DNA from: Legionella longbeachae
GTDB lineage: Bacteria; Pseudomonadota; Gammaproteobacteria; Legionellales; Legionellaceae
Length of the DNA: 64,000 bases
Assembly: GCF_004283175.1 (NCBI RefSeq)
Contig: NZ_RXNW01000006.1
Coordinates: forward strand, 62,001-126,000
Direction: 5' to 3'
Of the stretch, positions 37,425-45,872 are shown in pieces (the stretch's first letter is position 1; the number at the start of each line of letters is the position of its first letter). The notes beneath the pieces are model-generated. The model searched no databases. It was given only the letters and a program-made list of their open reading frames with translations, and had not been told where the DNA came from. A program made the translations under genes and the position numbers.

Positions 37425-38159
37425 ATGGAAAACAAAAAGGATAATACATCTAAAGCACCAGCCGAATTTGATCGATATAGTGACTCATACTCGGAACAAA
37501 TCAATCAATCTTTGGCCTTTTCAGGTCTTTCCCATGATTTTTTTACTCGAATCAAAGCAGATTATCTAACCCATTTATTTCACAATAATAGTTTCTTAAA
37601 AAATAATCCCAGTATTAATGTATTAGACGTCGGTTGCGGTCATGGCTTAATTCATCCTTATCTTTTAGCAAATAATAATAAGCTTAAATTATCTGGAGTT
37701 GATGTAGCCTCTTCAGTAGTCGATATTGCCCAGACAACGAATCCCAATGTTGCTTATCAAACATATGATGGCATCACTTTGCCCTATGCTGAGAACTCCT
37801 TTGATGTTGCCTATGCAATTTGCGTCATGCATCATGTCCCCCCAATGCAATGGAATAATTTTTTACAAGAAATGAAACGAGTAGTAAAAGTCAATGGCCT
37901 GGTTGTTATATTCGAGCATAATCCTCTTAATCCTTTCACACTCAAAGTAGTCAAGAACTGCCCTCTTGATAAGGATGCGGTATTAATTCGTAGTAAGTTA
38001 ATGAGAAAAATGATGCAACAAACAGGACTAATGTTATTAAAGAATACTTATATTTTATTTACTCCTTTTGATAACCCCTTATTTCAAAAATTTGATCGTA
38101 TGTTAGGATGGTTACCGCTTGGAGCACAATATTACACACTTTCTTCAAAATCATTATGA
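37425..38159 (+). CDS. Class I SAM-dependent methyltransferase
   Basis: The 244-aa protein has SAM motif I as VLDVGCGHGLIHPYL, motif II around LSGVDVASSVVDIA, and the post-motif FDVAYAICVMHHV. The target is unknown. It is coupled tightly to the GtrB-like gene (2-base gap) and overlaps the gtrA-like start by 4 bases, so it probably modifies the sugar carried by this system, for example by O-methylation. Confidence 0.87.
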   Translation: MENKKDNTSKAPAEFDRYSDSYSEQINQSLAFSGLSHDFFTRIKADYLTHLFHNNSFLKNNPSINVLDVGCGHGLIHPYLLANNNKLKLSGVDVASSVVDIAQTTNPNVAYQTYDGITLPYAENSFDVAYAICVMHHVPPMQWNNFLQEMKRVVKVNGLVVIFEHNPLNPFTLKVVKNCPLDKDAVLIRSKLMRKMMQQTGLMLLKNTYILFTPFDNPLFQKFDRMLGWLPLGAQYYTLSSKSL

Positions 38160-38620
38160 GCATCAACGTGTATAAGAACGTGTTTGTTCAAAAAATCATA
38201 CAAAAGGGAAGAGAAAACACTCCGGTTAGTAAAATCATTTCTAAAATTGATAATCAACTATGTCGATATATTTTAGTAGGCAGCATTAACACTCTTTTTA
38301 GTTGCTTTCTGTATTTAATTCTTAGTCAATTAGGCTTTTATTATATCTATGCGCTATCAATAACCTGGTGTGTCGGCATGCTTTTTAGTTTCAAAGCAAC
38401 AGGTAAATGGGTTTTTAAAAATAATGACAAAGCGTTATTAATAAAATTTGTAGCCTTATATTGTGTCATTTACTTAATAAGCATTGGCCTATTAAAAGGA
38501 TGTAATAGCTTTCTGAACAATAGTTCATTAAGTGGCATTATTACCATATTAATAACATCTGGCTTAAGCTTCTTAGGGAATAAACATTTAGTGTTTATTA
38601 CAAGGCAGCATAAAAAATAG
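38156..38620 (+). CDS. GtrA-family membrane protein
   Basis: The protein of 154 aa from the ATG at 38156 has four membrane segments and the GtrA layout: FILVGSINTLFSCFLYLIL-like start (CRYILVGSINTLFSCF), CVGMLFSFKATGKWVFK and a final SFLGNKHLVF. GtrA-like proteins are proposed flippases for polyprenyl-phosphate-sugar. I choose 38156 because its ATG overlaps the preceding TGA in ATGA; a longer frame from 38108 reads back into the methyltransferase gene without support. Confidence 0.88.
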   Translation: MSINVYKNVFVQKIIQKGRENTPVSKIISKIDNQLCRYILVGSINTLFSCFLYLILSQLGFYYIYALSITWCVGMLFSFKATGKWVFKNNDKALLIKFVALYCVIYLISIGLLKGCNSFLNNSSLSGIITILITSGLSFLGNKHLVFITRQHKK

Positions 38621-38637
38621 ATAGGATGGTACATTTT

Positions 38638-39405
38638 ATGAAAGCAGTAATTTTAGCTGGGGGCATGGGAACCCGAATAAGTGAAGAGACACTCTTAAAA
38701 CCCAAGCCTATGATCGAAATTGGTGGAAAACCAATTTTATGGCATATTATGAAGATTTACTCTGCGCACAATATTAATGATTTTATTATCTGTTTAGGCT
38801 ACAAAGGCTACCTCATCAAGGAGTATTTCATTAATTACTTTTATCATACTTCTGATGTAACTATCGATATGCAGAAAAATACTACTGAAATTCATCAAAG
38901 CTACTCTGAACCATGGAGAGTGACCTTAGTTGATACTGGTGAAAACTCCATGACAGGGGGACGTCTTAAACGAATCAGAGAGCACTTGGGAGAAGAAGAC
39001 TTTTGTTTTACTTACGGAGATGGGGTTGCAAACGTAAATATTACCCAATTAATCAAATTCCATAAATTACAAAAGAGACTTGCTACAGTAACAGCAATTA
39101 AACCTCCCGCACGATTTGGTGCCATCAATATAGACGGAGAAAAGATTATCAATTTCCAAGAAAAACCTTATGGTGGTAATGGATGGGCAAATGGAGGATT
39201 TTTTGTATTATCGCCTCAAGTCATAGAATACATTAGCGATGATACGACTATCTGGGAACGCGAACCCATGGAGCGCTTGACCGAAGCCAATCAACTTTCC
39301 GCATTCCAACATGAAGATTTTTGGTATGCAATGGACACCTTGCGGGACAAAAACTATTTGGAAGAATTATGGGCAAACAATCAAGCTCCATGGAAAATTT
39401 GGTAA
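38638..39405 (+). CDS. rfbF: Glucose-1-phosphate cytidylyltransferase
   Basis: RfbF makes CDP-glucose from CTP and glucose 1-phosphate. The start at 38638 (MKAVILAGGMGTRISEETL, 255 aa) matches the family N-terminus with the nucleotide-binding GGxGTR. The sequence also has KPKPMIEIGGKPILWHIM, FCFTYGDGVANV and the final EELWANNQAPWKIW typical of RfbF. Its TAA overlaps the rfbG start by one base, so the pair is translationally coupled and supplies CDP-4-keto-6-deoxyglucose. Confidence 0.95.
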   Translation: MKAVILAGGMGTRISEETLLKPKPMIEIGGKPILWHIMKIYSAHNINDFIICLGYKGYLIKEYFINYFYHTSDVTIDMQKNTTEIHQSYSEPWRVTLVDTGENSMTGGRLKRIREHLGEEDFCFTYGDGVANVNITQLIKFHKLQKRLATVTAIKPPARFGAINIDGEKIINFQEKPYGGNGWANGGFFVLSPQVIEYISDDTTIWEREPMERLTEANQLSAFQHEDFWYAMDTLRDKNYLEELWANNQAPWKIW

Positions 39406-40532
39406 TGGATTTATCTTTTTGGAAAAACAAAAAAATTTTAATTACTGGACATACTGGCTTTAAAGGAAGTTGGTTGGCTTTATGGTTACAACAACTGGGA
39501 GCAGAAGTAATAGGCTTCTCTCTTGATGCCCCAAGTTCCCCAAATTTATTTACTCTTGCTCATGTCAGCCAAAATATGATCAGTCTTATAGGTGACGTAC
39601 GCGATTTTGATACTCTTAAGAATGTTTTCATTGAGCATCGACCTGAAATAGTCTTTCATATGGCAGCACAGTCCTTAGTACGCCAATCTTATGAGGATCC
39701 AAGAGAGACATACGCAACAAATATTATGGGCACTGTAAATTTATTTGAGGCAATCAGAATTACGAAAACAACAAAAGCAGTGGTCAACGTAACCTCTGAT
39801 AAATGTTATGAAAATAAAGAGTCCCTGATTGGATATCGAGAGGAAGATTCTTTAGGCGGCTATGATCCTTATAGCAATAGCAAAGCTTGTGCTGAACTAA
39901 TTACCTCAGCGTTTCGTAATTCCTACTATCAAAACAAAGAATACCCTTGTGGCTTAGCATCGGCACGCGCTGGTAATGTTATTGGCGGTGGCGATTGGGC
40001 CAAAGATCGACTTATTCCTGATATTGTACGTAGTATTCTGAGCGAATCAGAATTCTTGGTGCGCTACCCACACGCTTTGCGACCCTGGCAGCATGTTTTA
40101 GAACCACTTTGTGGCTATTTGCAGCTAGCGCAACTTCTTTTTTTGTTACCTGATAATTACGCACAAGCATGGAATTTTGGCCCGGAGGAACAGGATATTA
40201 AATCAGTTGATTGGATAATCCATAGGGTCAAACAATTATGGGATAGTAAACTCTGTATTCGATATATATCCTCACCGCAATTACACGAGACATCTCTTTT
40301 AAAGTTGGACAGTTCGAAAGCAAAACGAAGCTTAAATTGGAAACCTATTTGGAATTTAGATAAAGCATTGCTAAAAACTGTTGCTTGGTATAAAGCTTAT
40401 GAAAAAGCTGAGGACATGCGCAAGATGACAATGAGACAAATTGAAGAATATCAGACTGATATTTTATCGCAATCAAGAATCAATGAACTCCTTCAGCAAG
40501 TTCACAGTTTAAATACAGAAATAGTGGGATAA
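39405..40532 (+). CDS. rfbG: CDP-glucose 4,6-dehydratase
   Basis: The start at 39405 (MDLSFWKNKKILITGHTGFKG) gives 375 aa, near the family's 355-360. The Rossmann glycine motif is GHTGFKGSW, with FHMAAQSLVRQSYEDP, VVNVTSDKCYEN, the catalytic YDPYSNSKACAE and RAGNVIGGGDW. It converts CDP-glucose to CDP-4-keto-6-deoxyglucose. No rfbH-type (dideoxy) dehydratase lies nearby, so the pathway probably leads to a 6-deoxy rather than a 3,6-dideoxy sugar. The overlap of TAA and ATG with rfbF in TAATG sets the start. Confidence 0.95.
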   Translation: MDLSFWKNKKILITGHTGFKGSWLALWLQQLGAEVIGFSLDAPSSPNLFTLAHVSQNMISLIGDVRDFDTLKNVFIEHRPEIVFHMAAQSLVRQSYEDPRETYATNIMGTVNLFEAIRITKTTKAVVNVTSDKCYENKESLIGYREEDSLGGYDPYSNSKACAELITSAFRNSYYQNKEYPCGLASARAGNVIGGGDWAKDRLIPDIVRSILSESEFLVRYPHALRPWQHVLEPLCGYLQLAQLLFLLPDNYAQAWNFGPEEQDIKSVDWIIHRVKQLWDSKLCIRYISSPQLHETSLLKLDSSKAKRSLNWKPIWNLDKALLKTVAWYKAYEKAEDMRKMTMRQIEEYQTDILSQSRINELLQQVHSLNTEIVG

Positions 40533-40539
40533 ACAATCC

Positions 40540-42567
40540 ATGTCAAAAGCTACTTTATTGAGTATTATGTTCTTTAAAATAAAAAAATTAAGCTCCAACT
40601 TATCTTGGCAAAAAATTGTACTCCCCATTCTTCTGATATTATTTGGTAATTTTTATACTTATTATTCGATTACTCATAATAATTACCCATCCTTCTTTTA
40701 CCAAAATGAATTCGCTCCGGCAGTGATGTTCGCGTGTGGCAATGAGTTTGCCAATCCAGCATCTATAAACAATTCATTAAAAGCCTTCTTAGACAATAAA
40801 ACAAACACATTTGATTGTAGAAACTTTCCTCAGACACATCCAACTCCACTAAATTATTTCCAGAGCTTAGAACGTTATATGATTTTAAGTGCAGGAATCT
40901 TATGGAAAATATTAGGTGTTAATTGGGATTATTTAATTCCTCTTTTTTTGATTTTGTATAGTATCAGCCTGCTCGCTACCTATTCTATTTTTCGCTTGGG
41001 AATGAATCAGTTCCTTTCCTTTTTTTTCTCCCTATTTGTAGCGACTTCTTTTTTGCAAATGTACTTTGTAACTCATCTGAGAGATTATTCGGTTGCTCCT
41101 TTTTTGCTCGTTGTAGTCTGGATTCTGGGGAAATTAGTAATCGCGCCTCCCAATAGAAAAAACCTGCTCTTATTCTCTATTTTGTCTGGGATATGTTTAG
41201 GACTAGGGTTAGGATTTAGAATAGATTTACTGGTAATGCTGCCATTTTTTCTTATAACTATGCTCTTTTTTGTAAAAGTCGATAAAAATACCTTTCAAAA
41301 TAAATTAGCAGCTATAGTTCTTTTATTGATTGCTTTTTTCAGCGCTGGGTTTCCAGTTTTATATGCTTTGCATCAGCATGGTGGTGGTGATCTTGCCCAT
41401 ATTATTATTCTTGGATTAGCCGACTCCTTCACTCCAAACTTGGGTTTAGGGCAACCTGAAACTTACTCAGTGATCCCTGCTTACCGAGATTTGATACCAT
41501 TTACCGCTGTTAATAGTTTTTCTCAAAGAATTTACGGTATTGAAGGATTAATCCCAACAGCCACAAAAAATTACAGTTATTACAGCACCCTATTTTTATT
41601 ACATTATCTCACGACATTCCCGGCAGATTTTTTAGTGCGAATTTACGCCAGTATTCTACAGGTTCCAGTAATTTTTATTCATGGACTTTGGCAGCACATT
41701 TTTAACTATGCTCTGTTAAGAAATATAATCGCCATACTTCCTTTTGCTGTAACTGCAATCATAGCCTGTTTTCAATTGAGAAAAGCATTATTTTTGATAT
41801 TTGCTTTACTATATTTAGGAACTTACCCTGTTTTACAGTTTGATCCTAGGCATTATTTTTATTTGGAATTTGTTGGTTTATGGTTCATTGGCTTTTTGTG
41901 TCAACAATGCATTTTTCTCATCCAAAACAAATCCAACAAAGTACTTTTCGAAGAGCTTAAAGCCAAAATTAGAGCACGATGGAAAGTAATTTTGTTAACT
42001 CTAACAATGAGTTTTACAATTTTGGGTATTTCTATGGTATCACTGCGCTCTTACCAAGAAAATAATTTAAATAAATTATTTAACAATTACTTAGAGGCAA
42101 GGACGGAAACAATTAACCCAATTTTAAATGAAGATAACAAAAACTACACTATAAAATTACCCTTGAAAAACAAAGATCTTCAATCTTCTTATTTAGATAC
42201 GCTCTATCTCAAAATCACAAGCAAAACAAAATGCCCCTTAAGTCAAATCTCATTTAAGCTCCACTATCTTGAAAAACCACCTATTTTGGGTAATACGGAA
42301 GAAACTCTAACGCTCCCTAGTGAACATTCAACAATCTATTTTTTGCCAATTTATAATTTTCATAATGGAGCAGGCCGTGACATTCTTGATGAAGCATTTC
42401 TTCCTTCTTATTGGATTGATTCTTTAGAGTACTCCAGTACTGATGCTCAGTGTATCAAGGATATTACTTACGTAAAAGACATCAAAAATATACCTCTTTT
42501 ATTAACCCTAAAACTGCAACCAGGATGGGAAAAAACGAAACTCTATCAGTACTTTCAAAGAATATAA
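40540..42567 (+). CDS. Large GT-C-like membrane glycosyltransferase candidate
   Basis: The 675-aa protein has about 11 membrane segments and a hydrophilic C-terminal domain of roughly 190 residues after about 485. This is the GT-C architecture, as in GtrC-like or ArnT-like enzymes that use polyprenyl-phosphate sugars on the outer face. I see no strong family match. An acidic loop after the first segment (ASINNSLK...ERYMI) and an internal HLRDYS could hold catalytic residues, but this is not established. It is the last gene of the plus-strand operon, 7 bases after rfbG, which supports a role as the final transferase. Confidence 0.68.
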   Translation: MSKATLLSIMFFKIKKLSSNLSWQKIVLPILLILFGNFYTYYSITHNNYPSFFYQNEFAPAVMFACGNEFANPASINNSLKAFLDNKTNTFDCRNFPQTHPTPLNYFQSLERYMILSAGILWKILGVNWDYLIPLFLILYSISLLATYSIFRLGMNQFLSFFFSLFVATSFLQMYFVTHLRDYSVAPFLLVVVWILGKLVIAPPNRKNLLLFSILSGICLGLGLGFRIDLLVMLPFFLITMLFFVKVDKNTFQNKLAAIVLLLIAFFSAGFPVLYALHQHGGGDLAHIIILGLADSFTPNLGLGQPETYSVIPAYRDLIPFTAVNSFSQRIYGIEGLIPTATKNYSYYSTLFLLHYLTTFPADFLVRIYASILQVPVIFIHGLWQHIFNYALLRNIIAILPFAVTAIIACFQLRKALFLIFALLYLGTYPVLQFDPRHYFYLEFVGLWFIGFLCQQCIFLIQNKSNKVLFEELKAKIRARWKVILLTLTMSFTILGISMVSLRSYQENNLNKLFNNYLEARTETINPILNEDNKNYTIKLPLKNKDLQSSYLDTLYLKITSKTKCPLSQISFKLHYLEKPPILGNTEETLTLPSEHSTIYFLPIYNFHNGAGRDILDEAFLPSYWIDSLEYSSTDAQCIKDITYVKDIKNIPLLLTLKLQPGWEKTKLYQYFQRI

Positions 42568-42586
42568 GTTCTATCCGCTCAAGGAG

Positions 42587-42608
42587 TAGCTTGCCTCTTG
42601 GTAAGCTA
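42587..42608. other. Hairpin between convergent units
   Basis: TAGCTTGCC at 42587-42595 and GGTAAGCTA at 42600-42608 pair with one G-U around a TCTT loop. There is no T-run. It lies just after the GT-C gene and before the fnlC-like gene's 3' end and may be an atypical terminator. Confidence 0.4.
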
Positions 42609-42726
42609 AGATTAGAAATAGTTGTAATCCGGATATCTCTTGCTTCATGCCCCCAGTTTACGACTTTGCCTCCGGGCCAAAGAAGAATTTGAATCAACTT
42701 TTCTTAAACGGTCGCCTAAAACCACT

Positions 42727-43851
42727 CTATTTTGACCATACTTCACGATTGACATAATCGACATAGCTGGTCACGATTCGAACTATTTTTTTGGAGACAG
42801 ATCCACCCTCATAATCAGAAACGACTGCAAATGTACGTGTTTTTTGATCGTGTTGGGAGGTAACAATACGCACCGCGTTTAGGACGCTAAAAGCTTTAAG
42901 CCCACACATTATTAACGTTGCCTCATCCATCCCTTCAGGTCGTTCATGCGTATTCCGTATAGTAACTGCCGGCAAATTTAACAGGGAGGCTTCCTCCGTA
43001 ATTGTGCCACTATCCGATAAAACACAATAAGCTTCCATTTGTAATTTAACATAATCCAGAAAACCAAAAGGTTTTAAAAAGCGAATACGTGAATCCAGTT
43101 GAGTTACATTGAGCGCTTCCAAACGCTTTCTTGTTCTTGGATGGGTTGAAACAACAATAGGCATGTCATATTCTTTGGCTAACGCACATAAGGTTTCCAG
43201 TAAGTCATTTAGATTCGCTGGAATATCCACGTTTTCCTCACGATGATTGCTCACCAGGAAATATTGTTGTGGATTTAAATCAAGTTGCGATAAAACATTT
43301 GATGCTAAAATTTTAGGCATGAAATGATTCAATACTTCCTGCATGTGCGATCCGGTTTTAATCACCCGTTCTGCGGGGATGCCTTCCTGGATTAAATAGC
43401 GGCGAGCATGCTCTGATAATACCAGATTAATATCACTCAAATGATCGAGTACCTTTCGATTAAGCTCCTCAGGAACACGCTGATCAAAACATCGATTACC
43501 AGCTTCCATATGGAATACCGGTATTTTTCGTCGCTTGGCAGCAATAACTGACAAACATGAATTTGTATCACCATAAAGAAGGAGGGCATCAGGTTGCTCT
43601 TTCTCCAAAACTTCATCTGCTTTTTCAATAATCTGGGCGATAGCACGTGCAGCCGTATCACCAACTGCATCAAGAAAATAATCTGGCTTACGAACTTCTA
43701 AATCATCAAAAAAAATCTGATTAAGTTCATAATCAAAATTCTGCCCCGTGTGAACGAGAACATGTTGGGTATACTTATCAAATTCAGCAATGACACGAGA
43801 CATTTTGATCAATTCTGGTCTTGTTCCAACTATAGTCATTACTTTGAGCAT
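42727..43851 (-). CDS. fnlC: UDP-sugar 2-epimerase, FnlC/CapG/WbjD type
   Basis: The 374-aa GT-B-like epimerase opens with VMTIVGTRPELIKMSRVIAE, has HTGQNFDYELNQIFF, LLYGDTNSCLSVIAAKR, HMEAGNRCFDQRVPEELNR, SNHREENVD and DSGTITEEASLLNLPAVTIR. The wording is closest to the enzymes completing UDP-L-FucNAc synthesis (UDP-L-PneNAc or talosamine 2-epimerase) rather than the WecB group. Its partners fnlA and fnlB are 19.5 kb away at 20057-21966 on the same strand. I infer a formerly contiguous fnl set split by insertion. Confidence 0.85.
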   Translation of the reverse strand: MLKVMTIVGTRPELIKMSRVIAEFDKYTQHVLVHTGQNFDYELNQIFFDDLEVRKPDYFLDAVGDTAARAIAQIIEKADEVLEKEQPDALLLYGDTNSCLSVIAAKRRKIPVFHMEAGNRCFDQRVPEELNRKVLDHLSDINLVLSEHARRYLIQEGIPAERVIKTGSHMQEVLNHFMPKILASNVLSQLDLNPQQYFLVSNHREENVDIPANLNDLLETLCALAKEYDMPIVVSTHPRTRKRLEALNVTQLDSRIRFLKPFGFLDYVKLQMEAYCVLSDSGTITEEASLLNLPAVTIRNTHERPEGMDEATLIMCGLKAFSVLNAVRIVTSQHDQKTRTFAVVSDYEGGSVSKKIVRIVTSYVDYVNREVWSK

Positions 43852-43961
43852 TTAAGAATATCCACAATTTATACGATAAAGAGCGCCAATTTATCATAAA
43901 ATAAATGGCAATAACAGAATTCCTCAATCTTCGCCGAATTGAAGTAACAATGGAAAAAGGA

Positions 43962-45233
43962 TCAACTCATCACCATAACCAAGCGTCTATGCGCACAATA
44001 ATGAAACATACTAATTGATCCTGCAACAGCCAACAATATAGGAATAAAAAAGCTAAAATTAATACCAGTAAATTCAATGATAAGCACAATTGCTGTAATG
44101 GGCATCTTTTGTGCCGCAGCAAGAAACGCTGCGCCACCTATTACCGCAAAAGCAGATATAGATATTCCAGGCCACATATAATTCCAAAGAATTCCAAGAA
44201 TAACAGCCATTAAAGCGCCATTTGCAAGAGAGGGAGTGAGTAACCCACCCGAAGCACCCGCCTGTATGCTGGTACAAACAATTAAAACTCTAAGTATAAA
44301 TAGAGCTATGGCTACCCCTAATCCTAACATATTTCCATCAAAACCTAGCTGGGCAGCAGAGCGCCCATTTCCCAATATTTCTGGGAAATAGATCGACATA
44401 AGTCCAATGAGAAAAAAATTTAATAAACAACATACTATGATTTTCCAATCTCGCGGAGCCCTACTTTGAGCTCTGATGGTCATTTCTTTAAACCAATATG
44501 CGGTAAAACCAAAAAGAGGTCCTGATATAATTGCCCAAACAACGACTGATGTATCAAGTACTAAAAAAGGTGTATGGTATAAAGACTGGTTACCCAAACC
44601 AATCCAGGATATGACTACTGCTATAGCAGCCGTAGTAATTGCAGGAATCACGGCAAATAGATGAAAAGAACCAAGTAAAACCTCTAAAGTAAACATGGCT
44701 CCGCCAAAGGGAACATTATAGACCGCTGCAAGCCCTGCTCCAGCAGCGCAGGCGACAAGTATTCGACTTTCCTTGGGATGGAGTTTCATTTTATTAGTAA
44801 GCCAGCATGCAAACGTTGCGGCAAACTCCCGAGGAGCGACTTCGCGTCCTAAAGGTGATCCTAAGGCAACAGTTATAATTTGAAGCAATACATGGGCAAC
44901 AGTTGTTTTTATAGGCATATAAGGTCTTGGTGACTTAATTGCACTTGCAATACTCACTAAAGGCCTTCCATAACGAAAAACAGCCCACCAACCAAACCCT
45001 GCAATGAAACCACAAAGCAGTAGAATGATCACTCTCATTGATGGAGTTGCAACACTTGCAACAAACAGGAAGCTCTCATTTCCAAGAATTGGGAATACAG
45101 TATGCTCATATGCCAAGTGCTGCAAAAAATGCAACAATATAGCCAAAAACATCCCGCCAAATCCTGAGAAAATACCTATCACTACTGTGGCAAAAAAAAG
45201 AAGAGGCCAGCGAGATGCTCTATATTGGGTCAT
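43962..45233 (-). CDS. ClC-family chloride channel/antiporter
   Basis: The 423-aa protein has the ClC membrane layout. The gating-Glu motif appears as GSPLGREVAPREFAA, so the glutamate is present but the usual GREGP glycine is Val; the second half has QAGASGGLLTPSLANGA in place of GxFxP and the first selectivity motif GSGIP appears as KSPRPYMP. These deviations place it in a divergent ClC subgroup, with ion selectivity uncertain. A consensus AGGAGG lies at 45239-45244, 5 bases before the start. It follows ribE's 3' side and is probably independent. Confidence 0.88.
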   Translation of the reverse strand: MTQYRASRWPLLFFATVVIGIFSGFGGMFLAILLHFLQHLAYEHTVFPILGNESFLFVASVATPSMRVIILLLCGFIAGFGWWAVFRYGRPLVSIASAIKSPRPYMPIKTTVAHVLLQIITVALGSPLGREVAPREFAATFACWLTNKMKLHPKESRILVACAAGAGLAAVYNVPFGGAMFTLEVLLGSFHLFAVIPAITTAAIAVVISWIGLGNQSLYHTPFLVLDTSVVVWAIISGPLFGFTAYWFKEMTIRAQSRAPRDWKIIVCCLLNFFLIGLMSIYFPEILGNGRSAAQLGFDGNMLGLGVAIALFILRVLIVCTSIQAGASGGLLTPSLANGALMAVILGILWNYMWPGISISAFAVIGGAAFLAAAQKMPITAIVLIIEFTGINFSFFIPILLAVAGSISMFHYCAHRRLVMVMS

Positions 45234-45250
45234 GAACTCCTCCTTTTAAT

Positions 45251-45865
45251 TCATAACGGGGTCTGAGCGTTTAATTTTCCTGCAACGTGCAATTGATGGG
45301 CAACAATACGAACAAGGTAGTCAAACTCAATATTTACCTCTTGCCCTGGTTTTAAAAAACTCAAGGTGGTGTTCAATAATGTATGGGGAACAAGCATTAA
45401 TTTAATGCATTGATCATCAACCGAATTAATCGTTAAACTCACCCCTTCAACAGTAATACTCCCTTTGGGGATTAAATACAACATTGCATTAGCGTCAAAC
45501 CCACCAAGTTCTACTGCAACAAAGTCATTCATCTGCCTCATAGAATGAACTTGAGCTATTGTATCTACATGTCCACTCACATAATGGCCACCAAAACGTG
45601 CAGATGCCAGCATAGCTCGTTCTAAATTCACCTCATCATTTGTTTTTAAACGTCCTAAAGTAGTTCGACTCAAAGTTTCAGGAGAAACATCAAAGCACAA
45701 ATCCAAGCCATCTGAAGGTAATAAAGTTAAACAGACACCATTAACGGCAATACTTTCGCCTGCATGCAATTGTTCAAAAGCGGATGAAATAATCAACCGA
45801 TTAGCACCATCTTGGCTCAAATTACTAATCACTACACCTTTACTTTCAATTATTCCAGTAAACAT
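45251..45865 (-). CDS. ribE: Riboflavin synthase, alpha subunit
   Basis: The enzyme dismutates two 6,7-dimethyl-8-ribityllumazine molecules to riboflavin. The 204-aa product shows the two lumazine-binding repeats, each with a conserved pattern: MFTGIIE at the start, IAVNGVCLTL, and the second repeat with ITVEGVSLTIN. HYVSGHVDT is also characteristic. It lies 7 bases after the 544-aa unknown gene and completes a yciA - unknown - ribE unit. Confidence 0.96.
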   Translation of the reverse strand: MFTGIIESKGVVISNLSQDGANRLIISSAFEQLHAGESIAVNGVCLTLLPSDGLDLCFDVSPETLSRTTLGRLKTNDEVNLERAMLASARFGGHYVSGHVDTIAQVHSMRQMNDFVAVELGGFDANAMLYLIPKGSITVEGVSLTINSVDDQCIKLMLVPHTLLNTTLSFLKPGQEVNIEFDYLVRIVAHQLHVAGKLNAQTPL

Positions 45866-45872
45866 GTTTTTT

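Noticed and set aside
42450-42697. Frames on both strands at the end of the GT-C gene
   Set aside because: They overlap the GT-C gene and a hairpin, and neither has a family match nor a ribosome site.
20057-43851. CRISPR array or prophage within the A+T-rich polysaccharide locus
   Set aside because: No regularly spaced repeats, integrase or phage structural genes are present; genes are all glycan-related.
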